Below, in pieces: positions 12,501-24,785 of a stretch of DNA of 64,000 nt. The stretch comes from Melampsora larici-populina 98AG31. Its lineage: Eukaryota; Basidiomycota; Pucciniomycetes; Pucciniales; Melampsoraceae. The position numbers and the translations under genes are program-made. The notes under the pieces are model-generated. The model had not been told where the DNA came from. It saw only the letters and a program-made list of their open reading frames with translations, and ran no database searches. The stretch spans positions 1,085,879 through 1,149,878 of the forward strand of contig NW_006768773.1 in the NCBI RefSeq assembly GCF_000204055.1. Reading direction: 5' to 3'. Every line of letters starts with the position of its first letter. Within the stretch, counting starts at the first letter, position 1.

Positions 12501-13649
12501 CTCTTCCCAGGGCTGTATCACACACTTTTCTCTTTGGACTCTTCCATGCCCTTCGACTCTACAGGAGGTCCATTTTTATCTTGATTTTGTCCCTAATTTC
12601 ATATGTACATAAATACAACATAAATCGCAGTCAGGGCATAAACCACTTTATTGGCATTTTGGCATTTATAACGTTTATAGGTAGTTCAAAACTCCAATTC
12701 TCCTTCATCTCAACTCATTTTCGTCAACTGTGGTTTCACTCTTCTCAATCAAGTGCCCTCTTTTATACTCGTACAACCTCCCTCACCTTGCTGTTCTATC
12801 TCTATTTGTTTCCTCTCTTGATTCATCTCACCTCATTCTCGGTATCACTATTCAGTCTATCAGTGTGCCTGGCAGTCTGAAGTGATCACATCCATCAGAG
12901 CTCTTTACTTTTATCGATTCCACTATTTCGTTCTTTACCTTTTTTAAATTACACGATCATCCAGCTCGAACTGACCTGCCCTTTGCTTCGCTTTGACCTG
13001 GTGACGCTGTCTTCAACTCGATTACGATTTTAAAAAACATCATCAGAAACAAGCACTCACGAAACATCACAGAAAGGCCCTCAGCAATCCAAAACAATAT
13101 CAGAATACGACCGCGAGAATCGAGAACCGAATCGAAGTCTATTACCAGCTGCAGTATCTGCTGTTCCTTGAATCCGATTGGTTTCGAGCTAGTGAAACCA
13201 TCAAGGACTGTCACTGCCTTTCCGTTCCTGGTCAGTATCTTGATTCACATTTCTCTCTACTTGCGGTCAACCCAACCCACCGGATCCAGATCCGTCTTGT
13301 CGTTTGAACGTTATTGGTTACTGTCTCTTCTGCTCATCCTTCAGCTTCAGTCATCTCTGGCTGCAAGTGTTTCGAGTAGAGTATTGGTCGGATCGGGTCA
13401 CTGACTCTCATTTGATTATCCACCTTCATCCATCCATTCCTCCTGTGACTCCGTTCCCTTTGCCTGGTGTTACTCGCACTTCATCTCTACCCCCTTTTAT
13501 CTTACACATAAATATCTCCACTCCCCCCTCGTCGCTCGACACACCTTCAAAACCCCATCCCCTGTTCAATCTTCTGCACTTGACTTCTTCACCTGCAGTG
13601 GTCCTTTCTCCGGCTTTCGTCACATCTCTCTCTGGCGGTTTAGACAGTC
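9533..13649. other. Long intergenic region, mostly without features
   Basis: About 4.1 kb separates the phosphatase from the fusion gene. Frames are short and unrelated to known domains. The last kilobase is strongly pyrimidine-rich (many ctcttc and tttcct runs), as expected for an upstream and 5′ leader region, and it may contain leader introns. A compact run of three GC-rich hairpins lies near 10.1 kb and is listed separately. Confidence 0.5.
10076..10155. other. Three consecutive GC-rich hairpins
   Basis: Hairpin 1 has stem cgacgc/gcgtcg with a four-base loop (10076–10091). Hairpin 2 has a seven-base perfect stem cgcgaga/tctcgcg with a five-base loop (10107–10125). Hairpin 3 has stem gtcgcc/ggcgac (10127–10155) enclosing a direct repeat of ggtcac. 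The block is much richer in GC than its AT-rich surroundings. It could be a small transposon end or a structured transcript. No RNA family is recognised. Confidence 0.5.
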
Positions 13650-16600
13650 ATGTACTCTCATCATCCGCCTGATCAACAGGACGACTCATTAAATCCTACA
13701 AACCGCAACACCTATACTTCTGAGTACTCCGACGATTCCCGAATCGAATCTTATATGGACGCCGGTGGTAGCCGAAATGCATCAGCTGCTCCTGCTAGAC
13801 GCGCTGATGAAATGAAGAACCTTCACTCATTACCCACCGTCCCTACATCCGAAAACTTCAGCTCTTTTGGTGGCTTCAATGCTTACGCCCCTAGGAACGA
13901 TCCATCTGGTGGCGGTGCCATGGGTATGAGCGAACCTGGAAGCCCCATGATGGCTCAACCAGATGATCTAGATCGGCATTCGGTCGAGTCGCATTCAAGC
14001 GGGGACCGCACGAAAGTAGAGTCTCGGTCACCCAGTGCTCATCGAATGAATCATCCGGCTGGCAAGGATGGCAGTGCTGAGAGTGGTTACGGAAACCCTC
14101 ATCGAGAGGTGAGCTTTTCAATCATATCATTGTTCCTGATATTTTCCAGGTACTAACTTGCTTCTTTCTTAGTCTGATGGGTACGATGTCTATACGAACG
14201 GCCAACCGAGCCAGTCAGGCTATATGCCTACTGACGCATTCTCGCCATCCTCTCAATCCTATGGACGATACCGTCAAGGTGCTTACAATGCCGATGGGCT
14301 TGAATCTGGACGAGCCTCTACCATTGGAACCGATGCCGGGTTTGTACCTGGTCTACCCTATAATTCCTCGCGTACAGCGCTCAATCACGAGTGGCGAACA
14401 AGCGATAATGGAAGTCATGATGGTGGTAATTACGTCGATGAGAAATACGCGCAAGGGAATTACCCGACGAAGGAGATCACTGAAGACCTTAAAGGCCCCA
14501 GACCCTCTTATGTTCCCATCCCCCCCTCCAGCCCCGCCATGGATGAGAAAAAAGCACCCGCCGCCCCTGCTGAGGGTATTGTCAGTCCACCTCCTGTTGT
14601 AGTCAGTCGACAGAATCGTTTGGAGTGGATCGACGGCATTCGAGGCTTGGCTTCATTGGTGATCTTCACTCATCACTACAGCGATCTTACTTGGGCTCAA
14701 TCTCACCCTGACACCCTTAGCCAAGGTAGTGTTGAAGGTCTCCTACGAAATGGTCAACTGGCTGTCGGCATGTATTTCCTTCTCGGTGGTCGTGTTCTAG
14801 CGCATTCCTTCTTGAGATCGGCTTTCACTCGTCCCATTGTTCCCAAAGACTCGCATGGAACACCGATCCCCGGTGCAGTCGCTGCCAAGTGGACCGGTCC
14901 TAGATGGTTGTCTCTTTCTTCTTCTCTGTTTCGCCGATCGATCCGTCTTGCGTTCCCAGCTATTGTCGTAGGTTTTATCCAATGGCAAATTGCTTCAACT
15001 GGCATTCTCGGTCAAAAACCCATCCAAGCTGCACAGATTCTAGCACCCTCCTCTCTATGGGAACCTACCTGGAATCAAATCGGCTCCTTCTGGGGATTCC
15101 TGCAATTCTGTCTTGATCTCTTCACAAATCGAGGACATCAATACATGCTAAGTGTCGGCTCAGCTCTCTGGACGACATACGATCAGTTCTGGGGTTCCGT
15201 CCTCGTCTACATCCTTGCTGCTGTCGTTGCCCAAGTTGCCTGGGTTGGTCGTTACATGATCTATTTTGTTGTCTGCGTCGCTCTTTGGTTTGTCAACAGT
15301 CCGAATATGCTTTATGTTTTGGGACTGTGGCTTGGTGACCTACACGCTGCTGGTTTCATCCGCAAGCTGCAAGATCACTGGAAACCGACTATGCTGGTCG
15401 AACTTGCTGTCATGGCTCTTGCTCTTGCGATGATCGCTGGAGGAACCAACGTTGCTACTCCCGCCAACAACGCTATGGGCGACATCACGGTTTACGATGG
15501 GAAGTTCGGATGGGATCAGAGTCTTACCTGGCCACAGTATATGTTTATGTCAAATTGGCTTCCACCACTCTGTATCCTGGCCTGGGTCGAAATCAGTCAC
15601 GCCATGCAATGGTTTGCTAGTTGGGGTGTCTTCACTTGGCTTGGCAAAGTATCTTACGGATTTTACTTGATGCAATTCATCACTCTTTACAGCATCATGC
15701 CTCCGTTAATCATCTATTTCAACTCTATGGGACGTAGCTATTGGGATATGGTCATGCCTACCTACATCATCTGTTTGCTTTTCAACATCTTCATTGCCTG
15801 GGTAGGATATCATGTACTTGATCGTATCGGCCTCAAACTCGGTAAATGGATCTGGGACGGACTGTTTGTTAGTAAACCGAGCACCGCTGGAGCTTTACCA
15901 GCCAAGATGGTACGGGCTCTCGGAAACGCAATCCTTACTGCCCCCGGCAATACTGTCCGCTATATCGGTACTACTTCTGTCACCAAGTACAAGGCCACCC
16001 GCAAAGGTCTCCATACCATCATGAACTGGCGGACACCCACCACTCGACCTCCGATTCCAGACCCCACTGATCCTGATGTGATCAGTCAACTTCATTCGAC
16101 CCGATGGACTTCCGATATGAGTCGTGATGCCGAGGCGGTTCGGACTGCTAAGCTTCTTACTTTTCAACAGTACACTTGGATGATCCATATCGTCGTGATT
16201 CCTCTGGTGACCACCGTGTGGATCATTTATCACCCAACAGGAACCTGGACATACGATGCCTTTACAGTAAGTTTATTTACAGTTTACCATCAATCATCGA
16301 CGTGTATCCAATGCTAATTCCGTTCTTTTTCTTACCAGTTCTCTACTTTGTGGAGATTTTTGTGGGTTATGTCGGTACCCAACTGTCTCTTTGCTTTTGC
16401 TGGTTTCTGTACCCCCGATCTCGCACCCAGCCAAGCAACGATGGACAAGAAGCCAGTTATGAGAGAGTATATCCGGAACTTCTTCATTCTACTTGTCACT
16501 AAGGGGTCTAATGAGAATGCAGTAAGACGTGGTTACAACAAGTTATTGCTCTTGGAGAAGTATCATCCAGCTGGTTAGTAACTTGTCTGTTTTTGTCACC

Positions 16601-17878
16601 ATCTTTGTAAGAGGTTCCGCAACGTCTAACAATCCATTATTTGATGCAGTGAAAGTCATCGTCCTTACCGATGAACCGTACGTGTATCCCGACTTGCAAA
16701 ACATCGTCTGTCCCAAAGCGTATGTATCGCCGTTGGGTAAAGCCAAATACAAAGCTCGAGCCTTGGACTACTTCCGGTACCATGTATCTCTCGGAGTTTA
16801 CGATTGGATCTTACACATGGACGAAGAATCAGTAACTGACGGTGAGAGTTTACGACGTTGTTTGGAATTCATCAGATATGTGAGTGTTGCCTTGAAGATT
16901 TGAGGGATCTTCGACAGAGAGTTGACAAAGCTCTGATGTGTACACCAGACACCGCATCATTTCGGTCAAGGAATCATTCTTTATAACGGTGAAGGTTATT
17001 GGGAAAACTGGTACTTCACCGTTGCTGATGGAATCCGTGTGGGAGATGATTTGGCTCGATTTCATTTTCAAAATACCTGCATTCACCGACCGGTCTTTGG
17101 TGTCCATGGTTCGTTCTTGATGACTAATGGGGAGATGGAGAATGAATGTACCTGGGATTTTGGCTCGTGAGTTTTGCATCCGTTACTGCACTTTGGACCG
17201 AGAAGACAGCTGCTAAGTCAAATGTGTCCTTGTAGACTTGCGGAAGATTTCGAATTCTCTCAAGACGCCTGGAGAAGAGGGTTCACTTGTGGGCGTGTGC
17301 ATGGGATCGTGCGTGAACAGTCGCCTACCACACTTCGTGATTTCTTGAAACAACGTCGACGTTGGTTCATGGGCATTCGAGACATTGAAGGATTGTAAGT
17401 CATAGGAAGACGAGAGGGTCCTTGCTCTCCCATCTGGCGCAGAACACACATTGACGTCACTCTTTGATCGAATAGATACGGATTACCACATTTAGCTGTC
17501 AACTTATGGATCGTCGGTGTCTTTACACTTGCCGTCACAGTCATCAACATACCTTTCTTGTTGATCGATAAATCATTGACACCACTCTGGATCGCTACGT
17601 GTGCCGATTTCTGCTTCGTGACTTTCTATTGGCTATACCTTTGGGGATTACTATTCCAAGAATTGGACTACGGCCAAAAATGGTGGAGAATCATGATCCA
17701 TATTCCTTGTGCAGTTGTGATCCAACCGTTTGCATCTATCGCCGAAGGTTTGTCAGCTATCTGGGCTATGAGCTCCGTCGACTTCGGGAAGTTTGAGGTC
17801 ATTGTCAAGTATGTCGATATCACCTTTTCTGCTCTATGGGTGTTGAATATTGACATCACCTTTGTTTTTAGGAAATGA
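13650..17878 (+). CDS. Acyltransferase-3 / GT2 glycosyltransferase fusion protein
   Basis: Predicted 1244-residue multipass membrane protein. Exons: 13650–14108, 14173–16266, 16339–16573, 16650–16879, 16949–17166, 17236–17394, 17476–17808, 17872–17878. Residues 1–300 are a disordered Ser/Pro/Gly-rich leader. Residues about 304–700 form an acyltransferase-3 (OafA/YrhL-like) domain beginning EWIDGIRGLASLVIFTHHY, with many hydrophobic helices. From about 850 onward lies a GT2 of the egghead type: DWILHMDEE (981–989), VGDDLARFHFQ, AED (1081–1083) and the QRRRW signature (1118–1122), then C-terminal membrane helices. Intron 2 joins the two halves without a stop, so they form one frame. Family knowledge suggests glycan synthesis by the GT2 and O-acylation of a sugar or lipid by the AT3. 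The product and the coupling are inferred. The last intron is 63 bases and in frame, so retention gives a longer tail with the same stop. Confidence 0.85.
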
Positions 17879-19786
17879 TTGTGTTATGTGTGTTTTCCTC
17901 TCGTTAGCATGGGTGAAAGGTGTAGAGCTTGATTAATCATGACCAGTGGACACATCTTATGTATTTTTGTTATACGTATGCGTACCTTGTCCTTCTCGTT
18001 CTTTTGAGAAAGATAATCAGTGCAGTCAGTAGTACAAACAAGAATTGAAATATCTTGGACAAATCACTACCATTAATCTCATGGTGTTGACGTTTATTTT
18101 TTTTGTTAGAAATCATCCTTTTTTTAGAACTGGCTTTGAGAAATTTATATCTTCAATCCTCTTATTACTCTTTTTTCAAAGTTGTTTCAGAAAAAGTTAA
18201 ATCTTTTTACTTCTTTGCTTTGTCATTGCTTTAGCGTTTTATATTTTATTCTATTGATATCATTCTATCCTTTTTATCCTAATATTTTCGCTCGGTAAGA
18301 GAGAGAGGACATTTTCAAGACATGAGCCTTTTGCTTCACATCAAATCAGGACTCGTGGTATTTGAGCTCGGTCCTAGCCAAACATTTTGTGCAGGGTTCC
18401 TTGGTTCCTTAGGAGTTGAGCTTGGCACGGAAGATGCTTGCAACCTTTTATGACGATTGCCTCTCCAGTAATAGTCAGTTAACAAAAACACTTGAACACT
18501 CAACCGAAACTTCAACTGTCGAGAGAAGTTGAATATCTGTGGTACAAATGAGTGACATAAACTAATCGCCAATAAACTTGTCTTTTAAGACAATTTCAAC
18601 TATCAACTCTCTTGACACAAACTCAACAGAACTGGCCCAATTTTGCCGGTTGTCTTCAATGACAGCCAAGAATCTCTTGAAACAAACTTTAATCCTAATG
18701 TTGACCTCAAGATTGAAGGAATGCACAAAACCTATCTGGAGTCAGATCAGAGTCAGATACAAAGGTAGATATTTTGTACAATATCATAGCAAGAGATGTT
18801 TGAGTATTGGAACCTACAACATATGACTCATCATTAGGCTTCATAGACTTTGCTTGCTTTGGTGGTATAATCATGGGTAATTGTTTTGAAAAACATCAAG
18901 TGAGAGAGCTTTGGCATCTTCACTTATATGACCCATTTAAACTGGGCAATGGCAGCTGGATAGTAAGTTTGATGAAGGGTTTCAAAGATGTTTGTTCATT
19001 CCTGTTCATATCTAATGTTTCAAAGCCTTGAAGCTTTACTTGCTTTTGGTGTGGCAAAGGCCATGACATATATTTTGCCCTACTCTGAATGCCACTTCCC
19101 TGTGGGGTCAAGGGTGATTTACCTCAAAGCCACATGTTCAAGAGCCATGGAGTTTTGAAGTTCTCTGTGTTCAGTACTTCATATAATTGACCTGTTCATC
19201 ATCCAACACGATCCTCTTGACAAGGATATATTGCTCCTGCTCCTAGGTATGGTAAGTTCTATGTTGAAGGAATTCCAGTAAGCTTTCCTCAAAAAATATA
19301 AGTGTCTGGAACTGGAAGTAAGCAAGCCAAACTGCACGTTTCTACCATTTTTGAGACGGTCCATGGTTGTTATGATTTTGGACTTGTTGAGATGATCCCA
19401 AAGCATTTTTATAGCTTCACAAGCTTTACAAAGACCTGTCTTTGAGATCGGGTTGTAGTTCAGCTTGGATGCTGTTTTTTTTGCATCCAGAAGTTCAGAA
19501 CTGCAGTTTTGGTTTTGAAACTACAGTTTAATTTAAATTGTTTTGTTGAATTTGATCTGAAAACACACAAAGCACACTCAGACTCTCACTGACTCACACT
19601 GACTCTGACTCAACACACCAAGCTCAAGAAACCTCAAGTATTCTCAACTAAATCCTTATCATTGTATCCACTTCAAACAACTTCAATATCAATCGGATTT
19701 CAAAACCAGACCAACTGGACGGTGACTGACCTCGAATCCAATCATAAGTTGTGGTCGAGAGATAAAACTACATCAAATCAAGCATC
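17879..19786. other. Intergenic region with no supported gene
   Basis: The first 300 bases are T-rich and fit a 3′ untranslated tail of the fusion gene. The middle has only short frames. Around 19556–19620 there is a short low-complexity run of 'cactcagactctcactgact' type words. The final 150 bases are A-rich and probably form the leader of SNX4. Confidence 0.4.
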
Positions 19787-22004
19787 ATGCTACAAGAAGA
19801 TATGTTCTCATCAGTAGCATGGGACACACCAGCAACCGAAGAACCAAGCGAAGCGAGTACAAAGACGTACAAGAATCATGAAACAAAAGAAACTACATTT
19901 GAAGATGACACCGATGAAAACTTGACACATTTATTAAGTTCAAGTATGCCACTTGGATCTGATCGTAATTCATATTCACCAAGGAAATCAACAGAAGAAG
20001 AAGACGAATCATCATCGTCTTTGAGAAGAAGAAGATCTACTGGAGAACTTTCTTCACCATCTATACCTCTTAGAGAAGGATATTTAGATGTAGAAGTTAA
20101 ACATCCAGTTCGTGAACTTGAAGGAACTAAGGATACTTTTGTTTCGTATTTGGTAACAGCTAAGGTACGATTTTGGTTTTATCATTACTAGAAATCTTTG
20201 AGTTCTTTTGGATTTGATTAAGACTCATGTTTTTTTTTGTTTTTTATTCGATCCTTTTTTTTTTGCTTATGTTCACTCGATATAGACTGATATTCCAATT
20301 TATCAATCCAAGTCTCCATCTGCAAGAAGGAGGTTTCAAGACTTTGTATTTCTTCATGATCATCTTGTTAAAGACTTTCCTGCTGCTGTCGTACCTCCAC
20401 TACCAGACAAATCTAGATTGAGTATGTACCTCTGATACCATTCCCTAATCTCTGTGTTTTGGTATCTATAACTGATTTGTTTACCTTATTTTTCCAATTT
20501 GATTGTGTTTTATAGAGTATGTCACTGGCGATCGGTTTAGTGCAGACTTTGTTGAAAGACGTAGACATGGGTAAGACCCAATCCCAATACCTAACCGCTA
20601 AAAACCAACACTTGATCTAAACTTTCATGATTTTTGATAGCTTAGAAAGATTTCTACAAAGATTAGCTAGACATCCGATCTTATCAAGATCAAGATTATT
20701 ACGATGTTTTATCGAATCGACTCAATGGAATGTAGATATGCATACTCATTTGGCACATCCACCTACGTCTGAACCTACTAGTTCTTTATTAGAGATGGCT
20801 TCAGATACGTTATTGAATGCGTTTTCGAAAGTTAGGAAACCGGACGAACGGTTTCTTGAGATTCGTGAAGGGTTAGATCGGTTTGAAGAAAGACTTGGAG
20901 CTATTGAAAGGATTGAAGGAAGGTCTAGGAATCGGATCACTGGTACGTTTGATGAAGTGTGAAAGTAGAGTGACATTTTTTTTTATTTCTAGAGTCTTGG
21001 TTTGTTTTTTGAGATTTTCAACTCTATGTAAAACTCATGACTATATCTTTTTACTTCTTTGTGATTTGGTTTCAAAACTTTTTGATCAATAGATTTGGCT
21101 GGTGATTATGAAGAATTAGCTGCATCTGTTCAAGGACTTGGGTTTCTTGAGTCTGGTATCACTGAACCTTTATCAAGATTTGAAACCGCTTTACTCGATT
21201 ACAGTATTGGTCTAAGAGACTTAGTAAGTAGATTACGCACTCAATATCTCTTTTAACTAATGTATGTCAAAAAAGACTAAGAAAATGATATGTTGGTTTT
21301 TTTCCCTAGAACACAGCGACTACTACCCCATTACTTCATAAATTAGTTTCACTTATTCATTATTCAGATAGTTTTAGAAACGTATTAAAATTAAGGGATC
21401 AAAAACAATTAGATTTCGAAGATCTTTCAGCATATCTATCTAACATTAGTAATGAACGAGATCGAATTGCAGCAGGATATGGAGGATTAGGTTTAAGTTC
21501 ATATTTGAAAGATAAGATTGAACTTTTTAGAGGTTCTGAAGCTGATACGAGTCGAGAAGCTAAGATTCATAGATTAGATAGTAAGATTAAAGATGTAAGT
21601 TTGAATGGATTGAATTTCTTGTTTGGGTAGAAGAAAGGAAGAACCCGGAAAGAGAAGAATTGAAACTGATTTGATTTGATTTTATTGGAATAGCTTCAAG
21701 ATGCAGTGACTGCTGCACATGAAACGTCAGATGGATTTAATGAAGAAGTTTTGAAAGAACATTCGATCTTTCAATCTGGTAAAAGACAAGAATTAAAAGA
21801 ACTTTTTTCGGATTTGGCTGATGGGAATATTGCAATGTATAAGAAATCTATACAAGATTGGGAAAATATGATACCTTTTGTAAGTTGAGAATTTATTCTT
21901 GTCTTTTTTTTGAGAGAGATTTGGATTTGCATAGATTTGAAAAGGTTTTGGTTTTGGTTTTGATTGGATTTGTTTAGTTTGAACGGATTCGAGTTGATAC
22001 ATAG
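19787..22004 (+). CDS. SNX4: Sorting nexin Snx4/Atg24 (PX-BAR)
   Basis: Predicted 499 residues from eight exons: 19787–20164, 20286–20421, 20516–20570, 20641–20942, 21093–21223, 21310–21594, 21694–21879, 21978–22004. Residues 1–95 are acidic and Ser-rich. A PX domain covers about 98–215 with the phosphoinositide-binding RRRFQDF motif at 140–146. The rest is a helical BAR-like region with the typical LQDAVTAAHET segment. Snx4 binds PI3P on endosomes, forms a heterodimer with another PX-BAR protein, and recycles SNAREs and supports selective autophagy. The very short last exon ends FERIRVDT, placed after a GTAAGT donor. Ignoring it would stop two codons into the intron. Length is slightly above yeast Snx4 because of the N-terminal extension. 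Confidence 0.92.
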
Positions 22005-22390
22005 GGGTTTGGGTATCTTGTTTGAATTTCGATAGTTTATAAAGAATTATTATATACAAAAGAACTTCAAAAGACAAAAGATAAGAAGGACACCCCAAAA
22101 AACTATGTATAAGAAATCTTCAAAAAGAAAAAAGAAAAAGAAATCACTTTATATTCCTTTTCTTAAGTTCTTTTGTTCGTTTGTTAAAAGTTAAAAGTTT
22201 ATTCAAAAATATTTTTTTCCTCTTAGTGAATTGATTTATTCTTTATGTGTGTTTTATTTTTATGTTTGTTTGTGAGATTTTTTTTCCAAAGTTGACTATT
22301 ACTATATATATTATTTGGCATTGGTTTTTATTTGTTTGGTTTGGTTGAATTGTTTTATTTAGTTTTTTGATTATATAATACAAAATTATA
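22005..22390. other. T-rich 3′ region of SNX4
   Basis: Very AT-rich, with long T runs on the plus strand. Consistent with a 3′ untranslated region and terminator context. No coding frame is seen. Confidence 0.4.
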
Positions 22391-22622
22391 TGCTGGTCTT
22401 GTGGACATGTGTGTTTATATCTATGACGAGGTTAGATTTGCTTTGAGAGATCCCTCAGTGATCTTGCGTCACGGTCTATGGAAAGAGTCTAACTTCGGCT
22501 TGTCATCAGGCTGGAGGTATAGATGTTCAAGTGGTTGGGGAGGTCCTTCGAGAGAAGAGACTACCATTACGGCACTGGAATGGCAATTGTCTGGTATTTT
22601 ATCATGGAATCATACTTTTTTT
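22391..22622 (+). ncRNA. Candidate Pol III transcript or orphan exon, unassigned
   Basis: A 200-base island of balanced composition stands out between two AT-rich untranslated regions and ends with a run of seven T (22616–22622), as Pol III transcripts do. A short frame crosses it (22401–22640) but has no recognisable domain, no splice partners and an atypical Trp/Gly-rich composition. I could not match it to 5S, U6, SRP, RNase P, RNase MRP or tRNA signatures. It may instead be an isolated exon. Confidence 0.3.
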
Positions 22623-22824
22623 ATTACGTACTATTGGTGAACAAATTGAAGATTGAGGATATATAAAACGAACAAAGGCGAATATGTAGACAAATCTGAT
22701 TTGAACAAATAGAAAAGAGATTATAATCAAACTATTTATGAAGTTTTTGTTTTGAATCGAATTGACACAACTTGATCGGGGAAACCAACTGGGGAAAAAG
22801 TAAAGAGCTAGGTTTTTGATTTGA

Positions 22825-23289
22825 TTACCAAATTGCTTTTTCAAATCCCATCCATTTATCTCTAGTTGCTTTTAATTTAAGTTGATGCTATTTCAACCAA
22901 AAAAAGAAAACAAGTGTTAGATTAGATTTGGGTTTGAATTCGAATGTATGAAAAAAGAAAACTGACTCTACAAAGTCCTAGTTTAGCAATCACACCACGA
23001 CCTTTACCTGAAACTATACAACGTTCATGAATTTTAGTTGGATGAGAATTTGAAGGTAAATTATTTAAAGATAATTGAGCTTGAGCTCTAATCTTTTTGA
23101 ACGGAAAAGATCGAAAATATAAATCAATTGATTGATTGTTTTTGGTGATAAGAGTTAGAGACATACTTTGACTGGTAAGGTTTCGTTTCTTGATACGTAT
23201 AGATAAGCTTTTCTTAGTACTTCAGTTTTTTCGAATTCTTCACGTCTTGCTATGTCTCTTAATGTTCTAATGTTGATGGGTGATCTCAT
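22825..23289 (-). CDS. MRP2: Mitochondrial small-subunit ribosomal protein uS14m
   Basis: Predicted 103 residues in three exons on the minus strand: 23289–23167, 23092–22967, 22887–22825, all between codons with GT–AG ends. The motif order is that of uS14m: a basic start, ISRN-like YVSRNETLPVK, then KIRAQAQLSLNNLP, the RNA-binding HERCIVSGKGRGV block, LCR, and a C-terminal tail ending GFEKAIW. It belongs to the mitoribosome 30S-like head. Length is normal for mitochondrial uS14. Like other mitochondrial family members, it lacks the zinc-binding CxxC pair. The first Met chosen is the only one in frame before the conserved MRSPINIRTLRDIARR start. It is divergent from IMO32, another mitochondrial gene. 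Confidence 0.93.
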
Positions 23290-23470
23290 TTTGTGGATTT
23301 GGTTGAGTTTGATGGTTCGATGGTAAGAAGTCTTCAAGTTTGGGTGGGTAACAGTACAGCTAGAAGTAGTAGTAGGATCGGACCGGGTCAGCTCGTCGGA
23401 CTGTATTCTCATTCAGGATGCCATCATGAGTTGATCGGAAATGTGAATTGCATCAACTCATCAAGAAAAG
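23290..23470. promoter_or_regulatory. Shared divergent promoter, uS14m / IMO32
   Basis: Only 181 bases separate the start codons of two divergent genes whose products both act in mitochondria, so one bidirectional promoter probably serves both. No TATA box is obvious. Co-regulation is an inference. Confidence 0.6.
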
Positions 23471-24785
23471 ATGTTAAGTCTGATTACTTCAAGGAACTAT
23501 TCATTCACAAAACCATTCATCTCATCATCATCATTCAAATCAAAACCAATCATTAAAAGATCATTCTATTCATCCAACAAGAATCTTAAACCAGTCTCAT
23601 TAGCTTTTGATCATTTCTTACCAACTGGTGAATTACAATCAGATCAAATCATCAAGAAATCAATTATTGAAGATCCTATTATCATCTTACATGGTTTATT
23701 CGGTTCACGTCAGAATTGGAGAACTTTAGCTAAAAGGATCTCTCAGAATACCAATCGTGAAGTATTTGTTTTAGTTGAGTTTGAGAAAAAAAATGATTCA
23801 TCAAATAGTTTATTCTTACTTATGGGTTTTGGGTTTTTGGTTTTTTTTTTCGGGTTAGGATCAAAGGAATCATGGTGAAAGTCCTGCTACGATTGGAAAC
23901 ACAACTTATGATGATTACGCTTCTGATATTGAAGCCTTTATTAATGAAAACCAACTAAAGAATGTGAATTTAATTGGTCATTCAATGTAAGTTAAATTCG
24001 TTTAAAAAAGTTGAAAACAAATTCATGACAACTTATCATTTGATTTTTTTTGTTGAATTTTCCTTTCTAAAGGGGTGGTAAAGTAGCCATGACAGTAGCT
24101 TTGAATCCTAATGGTTCAACTACGATTAAGAAATTAATCGTTGTGGATATTTCTCCAATGAAAGGAAAAATTTCAGATGAATTTAAAACTTATTTAAATG
24201 GAATGAAAGAAATTAATTTAAGGAAAGTTGGAACGAGAAAAGAAGCAGATGAAATTTTAAGTCGATTTGAAAAAGTGAATTTTATAAAACTATCAATAAC
24301 TTGGTTTTTTGTAAAACTGATGATTTTTGATTGATTGGTGACTTTTTTTTTTTAGGAAATCGAGATTCGTCAATTCCTTTTAACTAATTTAAAAAAACTT
24401 AATCATCAATATCAAATCCAATTATCACTAGAAGCTTTAACCCAACAAATCACAAGTAATGAAGTAGGAGATTTTCCATACGATCTGACTACTAATCCAA
24501 CACCAATTTCTACATATCAAAACCCTACTATGTTTATTAAAGGTAAATCATCTAAATATATTAATCGTCATTCATTGGATCCTATGAAGAAATTGTTTCC
24601 TAATCATCAACTTATCGAATTTGATGTTGGTCATTGGGGTAAGTTTATAGTGTTCTGCTCTTTTTTTGAATGATCGTTTGAGAATTGAATGTGGGTTTTT
24701 TTGGTTTGGTTTTTTAGTTCATGCTCAAAAACCAAAAGAGTTTCTTGAAAGTGTAACTGAATTTATTAATAAATCATCAACTTGA
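23471..24785 (+). CDS. IMO32: Mitochondrial alpha/beta hydrolase, Imo32/ABHD11 type
   Basis: Predicted 327 residues in five exons: 23471–23773, 23859–23986, 24073–24274, 24356–24638, 24718–24785. The N terminus is rich in Ser, Lys and Arg without acids, consistent with a mitochondrial presequence. Hydrolase motifs follow in order: DPIIILHGLFGSRQNWRTL (oxyanion region), VFVLDQRNHGESP, the nucleophile elbow GHSMGG (split by intron 2), VVDISPMKG, and a late FDVGHWVHAQKP that supplies the catalytic His. ABHD11 relatives bind and protect lipoylated 2-oxoglutarate dehydrogenase in mammals. The yeast protein is a matrix hydrolase of poorly defined substrate. Splices were chosen because they restore these motifs exactly. 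Confidence 0.92.

Noticed and set aside
21880..21888. SNX4 stop two codons after the GTAAGT site
   Set aside because: A good donor and a downstream acceptor restore the expected C-terminal FERIRVDT ending; read-through is less likely.
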